Below are positions 8,498 through 19,465 of a stretch of 64,000 bases of DNA, in pieces (position 1 is the first letter of the stretch; each line of letters begins with the position of its first letter). The stretch is from Nocardia bhagyanarayanae (GTDB lineage: Bacteria > Actinomycetota > Actinomycetes > Mycobacteriales > Mycobacteriaceae). The notes under the pieces were generated by a model, which did not search any database, had not been told where the DNA came from, and was given only the letters and a program-made list of their open reading frames with translations. The position numbers and the translations under genes were made by a program. The DNA lies in assembly GCF_006716565.1 (NCBI RefSeq), contig NZ_VFPG01000001.1, forward strand, positions 4,526,001 to 4,590,000, written 5' to 3'.

Positions 8498-8935
8498 ATG
8501 ACCGATTTCTCCGATGTCGCAGATCGTTCGGCGATCATCGACCTTGCCACCCGCCTGTTCGTCTACTGCGACCAGAAGCGCTGGGACGACCTGCTCGACG
8601 TGTTCGCCCCGACGGTCGATTTCGACGGCGGCTTCGGCGAACCGGCCACCCTGCGCCCGGCCGCGGACATCGTCGCCGACTGGCGCGCGGGGCTCGGCGA
8701 CCTCGACGCGGTCCACCACCAGGCGGGCAACTACCTGATCGATCGCGACGGCGACACGGCCGACGTGCACGCGGACTCCATCGCGGTGCACGTGAAGAAC
8801 GACGCGGCCAACGGCAAGACCCGCACCTTCGTCGGCAGCTACGACCTCGGCGTCGAGCGCACCCCGGCGGGCTGGCGCATCAGCCGGTTCCACTATCTGC
8901 TCAAGGTCGTGGACGGCAACGCCGACCTGACCTGA
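8498..8935 (+). CDS. SnoaL/NTF2-like protein
   Basis: This 145-residue single-domain protein of the SnoaL-like/NTF2 fold opens with a helix (S-A-I-I-D-L-A-T-R-L-F-V-Y-C-D-Q-K-R-W). It continues with D-L-L-D-V-F-A-P-T-V-D-F-D and ends in W-R-I-S-R-F-H-Y. The family includes small isomerases, cyclases and dehydratases as well as proteins of unknown role, so no reaction is assigned. ATG 8498 is preferred to GTG 8489 because AGGGTGG lies just before it. It is immediately upstream of the cobN riboswitch. Confidence 0.75.
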   Translation: MTDFSDVADRSAIIDLATRLFVYCDQKRWDDLLDVFAPTVDFDGGFGEPATLRPAADIVADWRAGLGDLDAVHHQAGNYLIDRDGDTADVHADSIAVHVKNDAANGKTRTFVGSYDLGVERTPAGWRISRFHYLLKVVDGNADLT

Positions 8936-8969
8936 ACCGGGGGTGCGACGGGCCACATCCCGCCGGGTA

Positions 8970-9085
8970 GCATCGGCGTGCTCGGCGGGCGTCGAGGAAA
9001 CCGGTGCAATTCCGGTGCGGTCGCGCCACTGTGAACAGCCAGACCCTCTCCGGCGAGCACCACACCCGATGGGCGCGTCACCCGA
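8970..9085 (+). promoter_or_regulatory. Cobalamin riboswitch upstream of cobN
   Basis: The leader contains the conserved core of adenosylcobalamin riboswitches: GGAAACCGGTGCAATTCCGG (8996-9015) followed by the B12 box GCCACTGTG (9025-9033). Further pairing arms continue toward the start codon. Such elements repress expression when cobalamin is abundant. The outer limits given are approximate. It is the only copy I see in the window, so the other cob genes may be regulated differently. Confidence 0.9.
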
Positions 9086-9097
9086 GGAAGGTCACCC

Positions 9098-12754
<3,657 letters not shown>

Positions 12755-12766
12755 TAGCCGGCGCGC

Positions 12767-12797
12767 GGGCGGACCCGGTCGTGCTACGGGTCCGCCC
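12767..12797 (+). terminator. Terminator after cobN
   Basis: GGGCGGACCCG (12767-12777) pairs perfectly with CGGGTCCGCCC (12787-12797) around a 9-base loop, starting 13 bases after the cobN stop. There is no clear U-tract. Confidence 0.7.
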
Positions 12798-13077
12798 GGT
12801 CCGCAATTCCATTGGTACGCCTCCGCAAAACGACGCCTCGGTTTTTGTTGCGCCGCATGTTGTTTCGTTTCACATGATTGTCGGATGCGCCCGCGCGAAT
12901 ACACCGGCCGGTAATGGCAACCCCCCAATTCCTGGGCCGATTCGCTGATCTTGCAACGTGATTCGGTTTCGCCATTCTGTCGACATCGAGAGTGCGGAAG
13001 GCGCATCATATCGATGTCCTGAAAGCCGATTCTCGGGGCACACACTATTCGGATCGGCCGGATGATGGGAATTCATC
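12798..13077. other. AT-richer intergenic stretch
   Basis: Together with the cobN terminator this makes a gene-free gap of about 320 bases. It is visibly less GC-rich than its surroundings and presumably holds the promoter of the secreted-protein gene at 13078. I see no convincing gene, repeat or structured RNA in it. Confidence 0.5.
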
Positions 13078-13587
13078 ATGATCAAAAAGTTGATAGCGGC
13101 CGCGGTGCTGACCGTTGCCGCGACCACCGGAATCGCCACCGCGACCGCCACCGGGTCGCCGGGCGGCGTGGTGGCGGGGGTGGACCGTGGTGTCGAGTAC
13201 ACCGCTTCGGTGGCGCCGGACCGCTCGGGAGCGACGCTCACCTTGGCGTCCGGGACCTTCGAGGTCGCGCCGGACGCGGTGCTCGTGCACGCGCCCGACG
13301 GCACGGTGATCGGCAGCGTGCCGACCACCCTGCACTCCGTGACGGGTCAGCTGGTGCGCGTCGCGCCGGTAATCGACGCGAGCGCAACGGAATTGACGCT
13401 GACTCCGGTAAGTGCTCCGGCGCAGCCGGAACTGGCGTTCATCGGCGATGCGGGAACGACGATCGCCGGTATCGCGATCGGCTGTGTGATCGGCGCATTG
13501 ATCGGCGCGATCTTCTTCATCCTCCCGGCCATTCCCGGCTGCATCATCGGAGCGGTGATCGGCGGGATCATCGGCGCGAACGCCTGA
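13078..13587 (+). CDS. Small secreted protein, paralogue of the 885-1490 product
   Basis: This 169-residue protein has a signal peptide (M-I-K-K-L then an alanine-rich hydrophobic run, cleavage near residues 25-30). A short beta-rich domain includes G-V-E-Y-T-A-S-V-A-P and ends L-T-L-T-P. A C-terminal glycine zipper follows (I-A-I-G-C-V-I-G-A-L-I-G-A-I and I-I-G-A-V-I-G-G-I-I-G). Domain order and motifs match the protein at 885. Two cysteines in the tail, absent from the paralogue, might form a disulfide. Function unknown. It is a single-gene unit, with a terminator 40 bases downstream. Confidence 0.75.
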   Translation: MIKKLIAAAVLTVAATTGIATATATGSPGGVVAGVDRGVEYTASVAPDRSGATLTLASGTFEVAPDAVLVHAPDGTVIGSVPTTLHSVTGQLVRVAPVIDASATELTLTPVSAPAQPELAFIGDAGTTIAGIAIGCVIGALIGAIFFILPAIPGCIIGAVIGGIIGANA

Positions 13588-13626
13588 GGCGAGCAATCGA
13601 GGGGTGAACACACCCCGCGAACAACC

Positions 13627-13659
13627 GCGGCCCGTCCGGAAAACAACCGGACGGGCCGC
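13627..13659 (+). terminator. Strong terminator after the secreted-protein gene
   Basis: GCGGCCCGTCCGG (13627-13639) and CCGGACGGGCCGC (13647-13659) form a perfect 13-base stem with a 7-base A-rich loop. Confidence 0.8.
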
Positions 13660-13902
13660 ACTCGTGCGCCGAGAAATTCCGGACACAGCGCATTTCAATT
13701 TTTTCCGAATTGCGATCTCTCGGATTTTTCGCGTGCGCACTCGTGCGCGACGACGGTTCGACGGGCGTGCGAACTGCGGGGTGCCGGATGTGCGGTCGCC
13801 GCTGCGGCGGGCCGTCTGCCATGGGTTCGCGCGGTTCCCGTTTCCGGGTTCCAGCGGCGCGGTGAGCAGGGAAAATACTCCGAAATTGAGGGTCTCCAGG
13901 TA

Positions 13903-13935
13903 TTGACTAGCGGCGAAAACCGAGGACACTAGTCT
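13903..13935 (+). promoter_or_regulatory. Putative promoter of the small RNA
   Basis: TTGACT at 13903-13908 resembles a -35 box. Downstream are GACACT (13925-13930, 16-base spacer) and TAGTCT (13930-13935, fits TANNNT but with a 21-base spacer). Which one is the -10 box is unclear. Confidence 0.4.
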
Positions 13936-13936
13936 G

Positions 13937-14126
13937 TACACCGGAACACCGGAGAGTGCCACACGATCGGCGGAGACGTCCAAAGAAAGTACTGGTAACT
14001 CTTCCAAGATCCGGCTAGGCCCCCGGCAAGCCAGTCGAAGACCAGGGTTATCAGCGACGACTGAAACCCAAGGATTCGATGGAGACTACCGGGGACTGTT
14101 CTGTTCGGGGGTAGTTCTTCCTTTGT
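13937..14126 (+). ncRNA. Putative stand-alone structured small RNA
   Basis: This segment has no ORF with coding character but folds by inspection. Hairpin A pairs CTGGT (13992-13996) and CTTC (14001-14004) with GAAG-ACCAG (14037-14045), with an inner GGCT/AGCC stem at 14013-14032. Hairpin B pairs GGTT (14046-14049) and CAG (14052-14054) with CTG (14061-14063) and AACC (14065-14068). The element ends in a terminator hairpin with a pyrimidine-rich tail. A -35-like box lies upstream. The next gene downstream is on the opposite strand, so this is unlikely to be a leader and looks like a free RNA of about 190 nt. I could not match it to the riboswitch or housekeeping RNA consensus sequences I know. 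A 6S-like (Ms1-type) RNA is one possibility. Ends are approximate. Confidence 0.5.
14085..14126 (+). terminator. Terminator of the putative small RNA
   Basis: ACTACC (14085-14090) pairs with GGTAGT (14110-14115), with weaker inner pairing, followed by TCTTCCTTTGT. This is the most U-rich terminator tail noticed in the window and lies between convergent units. Confidence 0.6.
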
Positions 14127-14150
14127 GGCCGTCCGACCTGCGGCGACGCC

Positions 14151-14600
14151 TCAATTGGCCTTCGGAACGAGCGTGTTGTGCCGCGCCGCCGTCCACCAGC
14201 GCCCGTTCTCCTTCACCAGGACGTACAGCGCGACCATCGCCGGATCCACATCGATGAGATCGCCCTCCGCGGTGATCGCCCGCGCCGCCTTGTGCGCGAC
14301 GGCCACATCCGGCCGCAGGAAGACGATGTCGGTCACCTCGTACCGCGCGTACTCGTCCTTCAGGAAACCCGCCAGTCCCTTGCGGCCCGCCTCCAGCAGC
14401 GCCTCCCGGCCGGTGATCACCATGCCCACCGCGTTCCCCGCCGATGCGTTGGCCGTGAAGCCGCTGACCATCAGCTCCGCGTCCTTGTTGTTGAAGCCTT
14501 CCTCCACGTCGGCCACCAACCGCTTGATCGCTGCGATGTCCTCGGTGTGGTCCACGGTCGTGTCCTCGACCACCGGCGCTTCGTTCGTCGTTGTATCCAT
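14151..14600 (-). CDS. SgcJ/EcaC-type NTF2-like protein
   Basis: This 149-residue protein has an acidic, threonine-rich first 20 residues, then an NTF2-like domain: I-A-A-I-K-R-L-V-A-D-V-E-E-G-F-N-N-K-D-A, with G-R-W-W-T-A-A-R-H-N-T-L near the end. SgcJ/EcaC proteins are often annotated as oxidoreductases, but the reaction is generally unproved. The gene lies 29 bases downstream of the TetR gene on the same strand. A perfect inverted repeat (14616-14635) sits right before its start, so it is probably a target of that regulator. Confidence 0.75.
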   Translation of the reverse strand: MDTTTNEAPVVEDTTVDHTEDIAAIKRLVADVEEGFNNKDAELMVSGFTANASAGNAVGMVITGREALLEAGRKGLAGFLKDEYARYEVTDIVFLRPDVAVAHKAARAITAEGDLIDVDPAMVALYVLVKENGRWWTAARHNTLVPKAN

Positions 14601-14615
14601 GGCCGTCAGCTTGGT

Positions 14616-14635
14616 ACCTGAACAAAGGTTCAGGT
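14616..14635. promoter_or_regulatory. Inverted-repeat operator before the SgcJ-like gene
   Basis: ACCTGAAC (14616-14623) and GTTCAGGT (14628-14635) are exact complements separated by 4 bases. The core half-sites TGAAC and GTTCA recur upstream of the TetR gene and of the Dabb gene. Confidence 0.55.
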
Positions 14636-15280
14636 CAAGTCCGGCGCGCCGACCGGGGTCGCGTAGGCGCGGACGAAGGTGTCGACCGCACTGTCGGCGA
14701 GCGCGCGCAGTTCGGCGGCGGGGACTTTTCGCGCGCCGAGACGGGAGCGCGATTCCAAGGGGCCGGTCAGGAGTGCGAGGAACTGTTCGGCGGCCCCCGC
14801 CGGATCGGTGGTGCGGAGGCGTCCGGCCAGCATGAGGCGGGCGAAGCGATCACCGAGCGCCTCGGCCACCCGGCGGGAGGTCCGGCTCTGAACGGAGTCG
14901 ACCAGGTCGGGAAACGCGGCGAGTTGCGCGTAGGTCAGCGAACGGAGAGCTCTGGCGTGCTCGCTCGCGCACACGCGCAACAGGCGGCGTGCCGAATCGG
15001 TCAGCGCGGCAGGCAGATCCGCGCCCGGATCACGCAAACGCTCGATGGCGTCCAGGCACTGCGCGCCGACCGCGTCGGCGGCGGCTTCGACGGCCTCGCG
15101 GAAGAGTGTCTCCTTGTCGGTGAGGTGGTTGTAGACGGTGGGCTTGGCGACATCGGCCTCGTCGGCGATCTCCTGCACACAGGCCTGGTTGTAGCCGCGG
15201 CGCGCGAAAACCGTGAAGGCCGCGTCCAGAATTGCCTCGCGCTTGTCGATCCGGCCGCGCCCGGCCTTGGCTTGCGTCAC
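14630..15280 (-). CDS. TetR-family regulator
   Basis: This 216-residue repressor has an N-terminal HTH (about 10-60: R-E-A-I-L-D-A-A-F-T-V-F-A-R-R-G-Y, then A-K-P-T-V-Y-N-H-L-T-D-K-E-T-L-F) and a C-terminal ligand/dimerisation domain of the AefR/TetR_C type. Its start faces the Dabb gene across a 107-base region with two inverted repeats. A third related repeat overlaps its 3' end and precedes the SgcJ-like gene. The arrangement suggests that it represses itself, the Dabb gene and the SgcJ-like gene. Confidence 0.85.
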   Translation of the reverse strand: MTQAKAGRGRIDKREAILDAAFTVFARRGYNQACVQEIADEADVAKPTVYNHLTDKETLFREAVEAAADAVGAQCLDAIERLRDPGADLPAALTDSARRLLRVCASEHARALRSLTYAQLAAFPDLVDSVQSRTSRRVAEALGDRFARLMLAGRLRTTDPAGAAEQFLALLTGPLESRSRLGARKVPAAELRALADSAVDTFVRAYATPVGAPDLT

Positions 15281-15307
15281 CCTCGAAGCCTATCGCGACC
15301 AGTTCGA

Positions 15308-15378
15308 TGAACCCATCGGTTCAGGTCTTGTGTTCTTACCCATTGGGTCACTAGTTTGAACTAGCCAGTTCAAACTAG
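15308..15378. promoter_or_regulatory. Double operator between tetR and the Dabb gene
   Basis: Site 1: TGAAC (15308-15312), six bases, then GTTCA (15319-15323). Site 2: the 12-base arm CTAGTTTGAACT (15351-15362) and its exact complement (15367-15378), separated by AGCC, containing the same TGAAC-N6-GTTCA core. Site 2 overlaps the ribosome binding region of the Dabb gene, a good position for repression. Confidence 0.6.
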
Positions 15379-15789
<411 letters not shown>

Positions 15790-15828
15790 CTGCCCGCGCG
15801 GGCCGAACCATTCGGTCCCGAAAACTGT

Positions 15829-16575
15829 TCAGGGCGTGGCGAATTTGGCCGCGATCTCCTGCGCGGTGACCTTCGCGAGCTCGACGAAGAACGGCACCCG
15901 TTCCGGGATCATGAGCGTCGTCGGGCCGCGGAGGCCGAGCGCGAAGCGGCAGCCGCCGTCGCGGTCGAGGATCGGCAGGCCGATGGTGCGGAAGCCGGGG
16001 TCGAGTTCCTCGTCGTTGTAGGCGTAGCCGCGGTCCCGGGTGCGGGTCAGCTCGGCGCGCAGTTCGGCGGGGTTCGAGACGGACCGTTCGGTGCCCTCTT
16101 CGTAAGGAAGCCCGCGCAATTCGTCGTCGGTGACCGCCGACCATGCCAGCAGCGCCTTGCCGAGCGCGCTCGCGTGCAGCGGTAGTCGCACGCCCTGTAG
16201 CCGGTGGCCCTCGGACTCCCGCCACCGGCTGGTGCCGAGCAGCACCGCGTGGATGTCGTGGCGGGTGGCGACCGAGGCGCTGGCGCCGGTGGTGTTGGCG
16301 AGCTGCTCGAGATGCGGCTCGGCCAAGTAGATCCGGTGCTGGCGGTAGGCGATCTGCCCGTATTCGGCGAGCGCGCGGCCCATCCGGTAGCGGCTGGATT
16401 CCGCGTCCTTCTCCAGGAATCCAGCCTGCACGAGTGCGGTGAGCAGCCGGTGCGTCGTGCTGACCGCCAGCCCCTGGGTGCGCGCCACCTCCGAGACCCC
16501 GCGCTCCTCGCCGCCGCGGAAGCAGTCCAGTACGGACAGGGCGCGCGTGACGGTCTGTACACCGGAGGGTTCCAC
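15829..16575 (-). CDS. IclR-family regulator of the organosulfur cluster
   Basis: This 248-residue regulator has an N-terminal winged HTH (about 5-65: V-T-R-A-L-S-V-L-D-C-F, then V-S-T-T-H-R-L-L-T-A-L-V) and a C-terminal GAF-like effector domain (about 75-240: L-H-A-S-A-L-G-K-A-L-L-A and G-Y-A-Y-N-D-E-E). It diverges from the ABC transporter operon at 16832. Two copies of one inverted repeat lie between them, the first about 45 bases from its start and the second nearer the transporter. IclR members can repress or activate, and the effector here is probably the sulfur compound or a product of it. Confidence 0.85.
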   Translation of the reverse strand: MEPSGVQTVTRALSVLDCFRGGEERGVSEVARTQGLAVSTTHRLLTALVQAGFLEKDAESSRYRMGRALAEYGQIAYRQHRIYLAEPHLEQLANTTGASASVATRHDIHAVLLGTSRWRESEGHRLQGVRLPLHASALGKALLAWSAVTDDELRGLPYEEGTERSVSNPAELRAELTRTRDRGYAYNDEELDPGFRTIGLPILDRDGGCRFALGLRGPTTLMIPERVPFFVELAKVTAQEIAAKFATP

Positions 16576-16617
16576 CAGGCGACGGTAGCACAGCGGACTT
16601 GTGGATAACCGCTGATC

Positions 16618-16634
16618 TTTCCGATATATGGAAA
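16618..16634. promoter_or_regulatory. IclR-type operator, copy 1
   Basis: TTTCCGATATATGGAAA is an inverted repeat with TTTCC/GGAAA arms, 43 bases upstream of the iclR start. It shares TTTCCGAT-N4-GGAAA with copy 2. Confidence 0.55.
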
Positions 16635-16734
16635 AGAAGACCTAGAGGTCTGACTGCTGAACCCTCGATGGTGCCCGAACAAGCGGACCCTCTCGTCATT
16701 TCGGGGTGATGCCCATCGCGGCCCCGTTGTCAAG

Positions 16735-16753
16735 CTTTCCGATCCCTGGAAAG
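16735..16753. promoter_or_regulatory. IclR-type operator, copy 2
   Basis: CTTTCCGATCCCTGGAAAG has arms CTTTCC and GGAAAG and lies 79 bases upstream of the transporter start. The spacing and GAT core match copy 1, 117 bases away. Confidence 0.55.
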
Positions 16754-16831
16754 GATTACCTCGTCGCGAATCGCGCCACTCCCTACTCTGCGAGTGCAGT
16801 GATCGACACTTTCGAACAGGAGTCACCCACG

Positions 16832-17869
16832 ATGTCCCGCAGGCGCGCCCTCTTGCGTATCGCATTCGCGATCGCCCCCGTCGTCGCTCTCGTCGCGGCG
16901 TGTGGCTCCGACTCCGGCACCGACGCGGGGTCCGGCGCGTCCTACGTGCTGAAGGTCACCGACCCCGGCAACTCCGGCCCGCTGGCGGTCGGCAAGCGCG
17001 ACGGCACCTTCGACGCCGCGCTGGCTCCGCTGGGCGCGAAGATCGAATGGGTCGGCACCACACCGGGATTCAGCTCCAACTTGAAGCTGTTCAACACCAA
17101 GGAGCTGGATGTGTCCGGCGCCGCCTTCAGCCCCGTCGTCGGCGCGCTGTCCAAGGACGTCGGCGTGCGCATCGTGGCGGTGCAGGACCCGGCGGGCAAG
17201 GATCAGAGCGGCATCATCGCCGCCCCGGGTTCGGGCATTCGGTCGGTGCAGGATCTGGTAGGCAAGCGCGTCGCGGTCAATCCCGCGGGCAAGGGCGAGT
17301 ACATCCTGCTGCGGGCACTGGCCCTGGCGGGCGTCCCCGCCGACAAGGTGACCCGGGTGCCCTTGCAGCAGAAGGAGGCCGCGTCGGCCTTCGCCACCGG
17401 CAAAGTCGACGCTTGGGCCTCGTTCCTGATCCCGTATCAGGAGGCCAAGGCGAACGGCGGCATCGAGATCGCCACCGAGCAGAGCATCGGCTCCAAGGAC
17501 AACTCGGTGGTCGTCTTCCGCACCGAGGTGCTCGAGGAGCGCCCCGACATCGCGGCGAAGTACCTCGAAGTGCTGCAGGAGCTGACCGCGCGGCAGCGCG
17601 CCAATCCCGCCGAGTTCGAGAACGTCTTCGAGCAGACCGGCCCGCGGGCGCTCTCGGGCCAGCGGCTGGCGGACGCGTTGCGCGTCGGCGGTGAGGTCAC
17701 CGTCCCACATCTGCCGAACGAAGCCGACGCCGCGGCACTGGCCGACGTGGTCGACGTCTTCGCGGGCAACGGCGTGATCAGCCGCAGGATCACCGCGGCC
17801 GACATCTTCTACGACCTGAAGTCGAAGCTGACCCCGGACCAGCTGGCGGCCGTGCGGGCGGGCAGCTGA
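16832..17869 (+). CDS. ABC transporter substrate-binding lipoprotein (sulfonate/taurine type)
   Basis: This 345-residue periplasmic-type binding protein of the SsuA/TauA/NMT1 class has a twin-arginine-like basic N-terminus (M-S-R-R-R-A-L-L-R) and a lipobox L-V-A-A-C with lipidated Cys24. The mature fold has G-F-S-S-N-L-K-L-F-N, G-K-R-V-A-V-N-P-A-G-K-G and V-D-A-W-A-S-F-L. ATG 16832 is chosen because AGGAG precedes it and the signal sequence begins there; the frame extends upstream without homology. It is first in a run with permease and ATPase genes. The cluster's desulfinase and monooxygenases point to an organosulfur ligand, which is inferred. Confidence 0.88.
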   Translation: MSRRRALLRIAFAIAPVVALVAACGSDSGTDAGSGASYVLKVTDPGNSGPLAVGKRDGTFDAALAPLGAKIEWVGTTPGFSSNLKLFNTKELDVSGAAFSPVVGALSKDVGVRIVAVQDPAGKDQSGIIAAPGSGIRSVQDLVGKRVAVNPAGKGEYILLRALALAGVPADKVTRVPLQQKEAASAFATGKVDAWASFLIPYQEAKANGGIEIATEQSIGSKDNSVVVFRTEVLEERPDIAAKYLEVLQELTARQRANPAEFENVFEQTGPRALSGQRLADALRVGGEVTVPHLPNEADAAALADVVDVFAGNGVISRRITAADIFYDLKSKLTPDQLAAVRAGS

Positions 17870-17870
17870 G

Positions 17871-18719
17871 ATGGCCTTGCTCACCCCGACCCTCGCCGCG
17901 CCGGCGCCCGCCTCGGCGCTGACCGCGCCCCGCGGCCGCGTCGAAAGGCGCAGACCCACCTGGGTTTCGGTGCCACTGCGGTTCTTGGTCCCCGCGCTCA
18001 TCGTCGCGGCATGGTGGCTCGGCTCGGCGTCCGGTGCGATCTCCGAACGGGTGATCGCCGGACCGCCCGCGGTATGGACCGCCTTCACCGAGCTGCTGTC
18101 GACCGGACAGCTGGTCGATTTCGCCGTGGCCTCGTTCGTCCGTGCCGCGCTCGGTGTCGCCCTCGGCGTCTCGGTCGGCCTGGTGCTCGGCTTGCTGTCC
18201 GGGCTCTCGGCGCTCGGCGAGGAACTGGTCGACTCGACCATGCAGATCCTGCGCGCCGTGCCGTTCCTCGCGCTGGTTCCGCTGTTCATCGCCTGGTTCG
18301 GCATCGACGAGCTGTACAAGGTGCTGCTCATCGCCATCGCGACGGTGGCGCCGATGTACGCGTACACCTACCTGGGCGTGCGCAACGTGGACCGCAAGAT
18401 GGTCGAGGCAGCACGCGGTTTCGGGCTCACCGGTCCGCGGCTGGTGCTCGAGGTGGTACTGCCGTCGGCGCTGCCCGGCGTGTTGATGGCGCTGCGGGTC
18501 TGCCTGTCGATCAGCATCACCGGCCTGATCGCGGCCGAACAGGTGGGGACACGCGAGGGCGTCGGCTACCTGGTGACGCTGGCGCAGGAATACAACCGCA
18601 CCGACTACATGGTGCTGTGCGTCGTGCTCTACGCGCTGCTCGGGCTGATCTTCGACGGCATCGTGCGGATCGTAGAGCGGTTCGCGATGCCGTGGCGCAA
18701 GCAGGTGGCGATCCGATGA
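17871..18719 (+). CDS. ABC transporter permease (SsuC/TauC type)
   Basis: This 282-residue inner-membrane permease has about six hydrophobic segments. The EAA loop (V-E-A-A-R-G-F-G-L-T-G) at about residues 180-190 contacts the ATPase. It starts one base after the binding-protein stop and overlaps the ATPase gene as ATGA. It is the membrane channel of the predicted organosulfur importer. Confidence 0.88.
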   Translation: MALLTPTLAAPAPASALTAPRGRVERRRPTWVSVPLRFLVPALIVAAWWLGSASGAISERVIAGPPAVWTAFTELLSTGQLVDFAVASFVRAALGVALGVSVGLVLGLLSGLSALGEELVDSTMQILRAVPFLALVPLFIAWFGIDELYKVLLIAIATVAPMYAYTYLGVRNVDRKMVEAARGFGLTGPRLVLEVVLPSALPGVLMALRVCLSISITGLIAAEQVGTREGVGYLVTLAQEYNRTDYMVLCVVLYALLGLIFDGIVRIVERFAMPWRKQVAIR

Positions 18720-19465
18720 GCGACCGAATCATGAGCGATCCGATCGCGGTGTCGATCAGCGGTCTGCGAAAGTCGTTCGGTGACAAGGTCGTTCTCGACG
18801 GCGTCGACCTGACCATCCGCCGCGGCGAGTTCGTGGTGCTGCTCGGGCCGAGCGGCACCGGGAAGACCACGCTGCTGCGCCTGCTCACCGGACTCGAGAT
18901 CCCCGACGCGGGTGAGGTGCTGGTGCCGGGCCGCCGGACCACGGTGTACCAGGAGCCGCGGCTGATCCCGTCGAAGCGGGTGCTGGCCAACGTGATCGTC
19001 GGCCAGCGCCGCACCAGGCAGAACCGCGAGGCGGGGCTGCGCGCCCTCGCCGAGGTGCACCTGGACGGCAAGGCCGGGCAGTGGCCCGCCACCCTCTCCG
19101 GTGGCGAAGCACAGCGCGCCGCACTGGCCAGGGCCCTGGTGCGGGAACCGGAACTGCTGCTGCTCGACGAGCCGTTCGCCGCCCTCGACGCGCTGACCCG
19201 CTTGCAGATGCAGGACTTGGTCGGCGACCTGGTGGCCGAGCATCGGCCCGCGGTGCTGATGGTGACCCACGACGTCGACGAGGCGATCCGGCTCGCCGAC
19301 CGCGTCCTCATCCTGAACAACGGCCGCTTCGCGGTCGACACCGACATCGACCTGCCGCGCCCGCGCGAGCGCTCGGATCCCGAAACCCTGCGTTATCAAA
19401 GCGAATTCCTCACCGAGCTCGGCGTCGGCGGCGCCGGCCGCCGCCCCATCAGGAGTGCCTCATGA
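18716..19465 (+). CDS. ABC transporter ATP-binding protein (SsuB type)
   Basis: This 249-residue ATPase has Walker A G-P-S-G-T-G-K-T-T, a Q-loop in T-V-Y-Q-E-P-R-L, the signature L-S-G-G-E-A-Q-R and Walker B L-L-L-L-D-E-P. It energises the importer encoded just upstream. Start 18716 overlaps the permease stop and its own stop overlaps the desulfinase start (ATGA). A second in-frame ATG at 18731 is possible. Confidence 0.9.
   Translation: MSDRIMSDPIAVSISGLRKSFGDKVVLDGVDLTIRRGEFVVLLGPSGTGKTTLLRLLTGLEIPDAGEVLVPGRRTTVYQEPRLIPSKRVLANVIVGQRRTRQNREAGLRALAEVHLDGKAGQWPATLSGGEAQRAALARALVREPELLLLDEPFAALDALTRLQMQDLVGDLVAEHRPAVLMVTHDVDEAIRLADRVLILNNGRFAVDTDIDLPRPRERSDPETLRYQSEFLTELGVGGAGRRPIRSAS

Noticed and set aside
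13604..13906. 100-codon plus-strand ORF in the 13.6-13.9 kb gap
   Set aside because: It begins before and reads through a perfect 13-base terminator hairpin, has no ribosome binding site and poor codon character.
13937..14126. Riboswitch for a downstream gene
   Set aside because: The next plus-strand gene is 1.2 kb away, beyond a terminator and two minus-strand genes, so cis control is unlikely.
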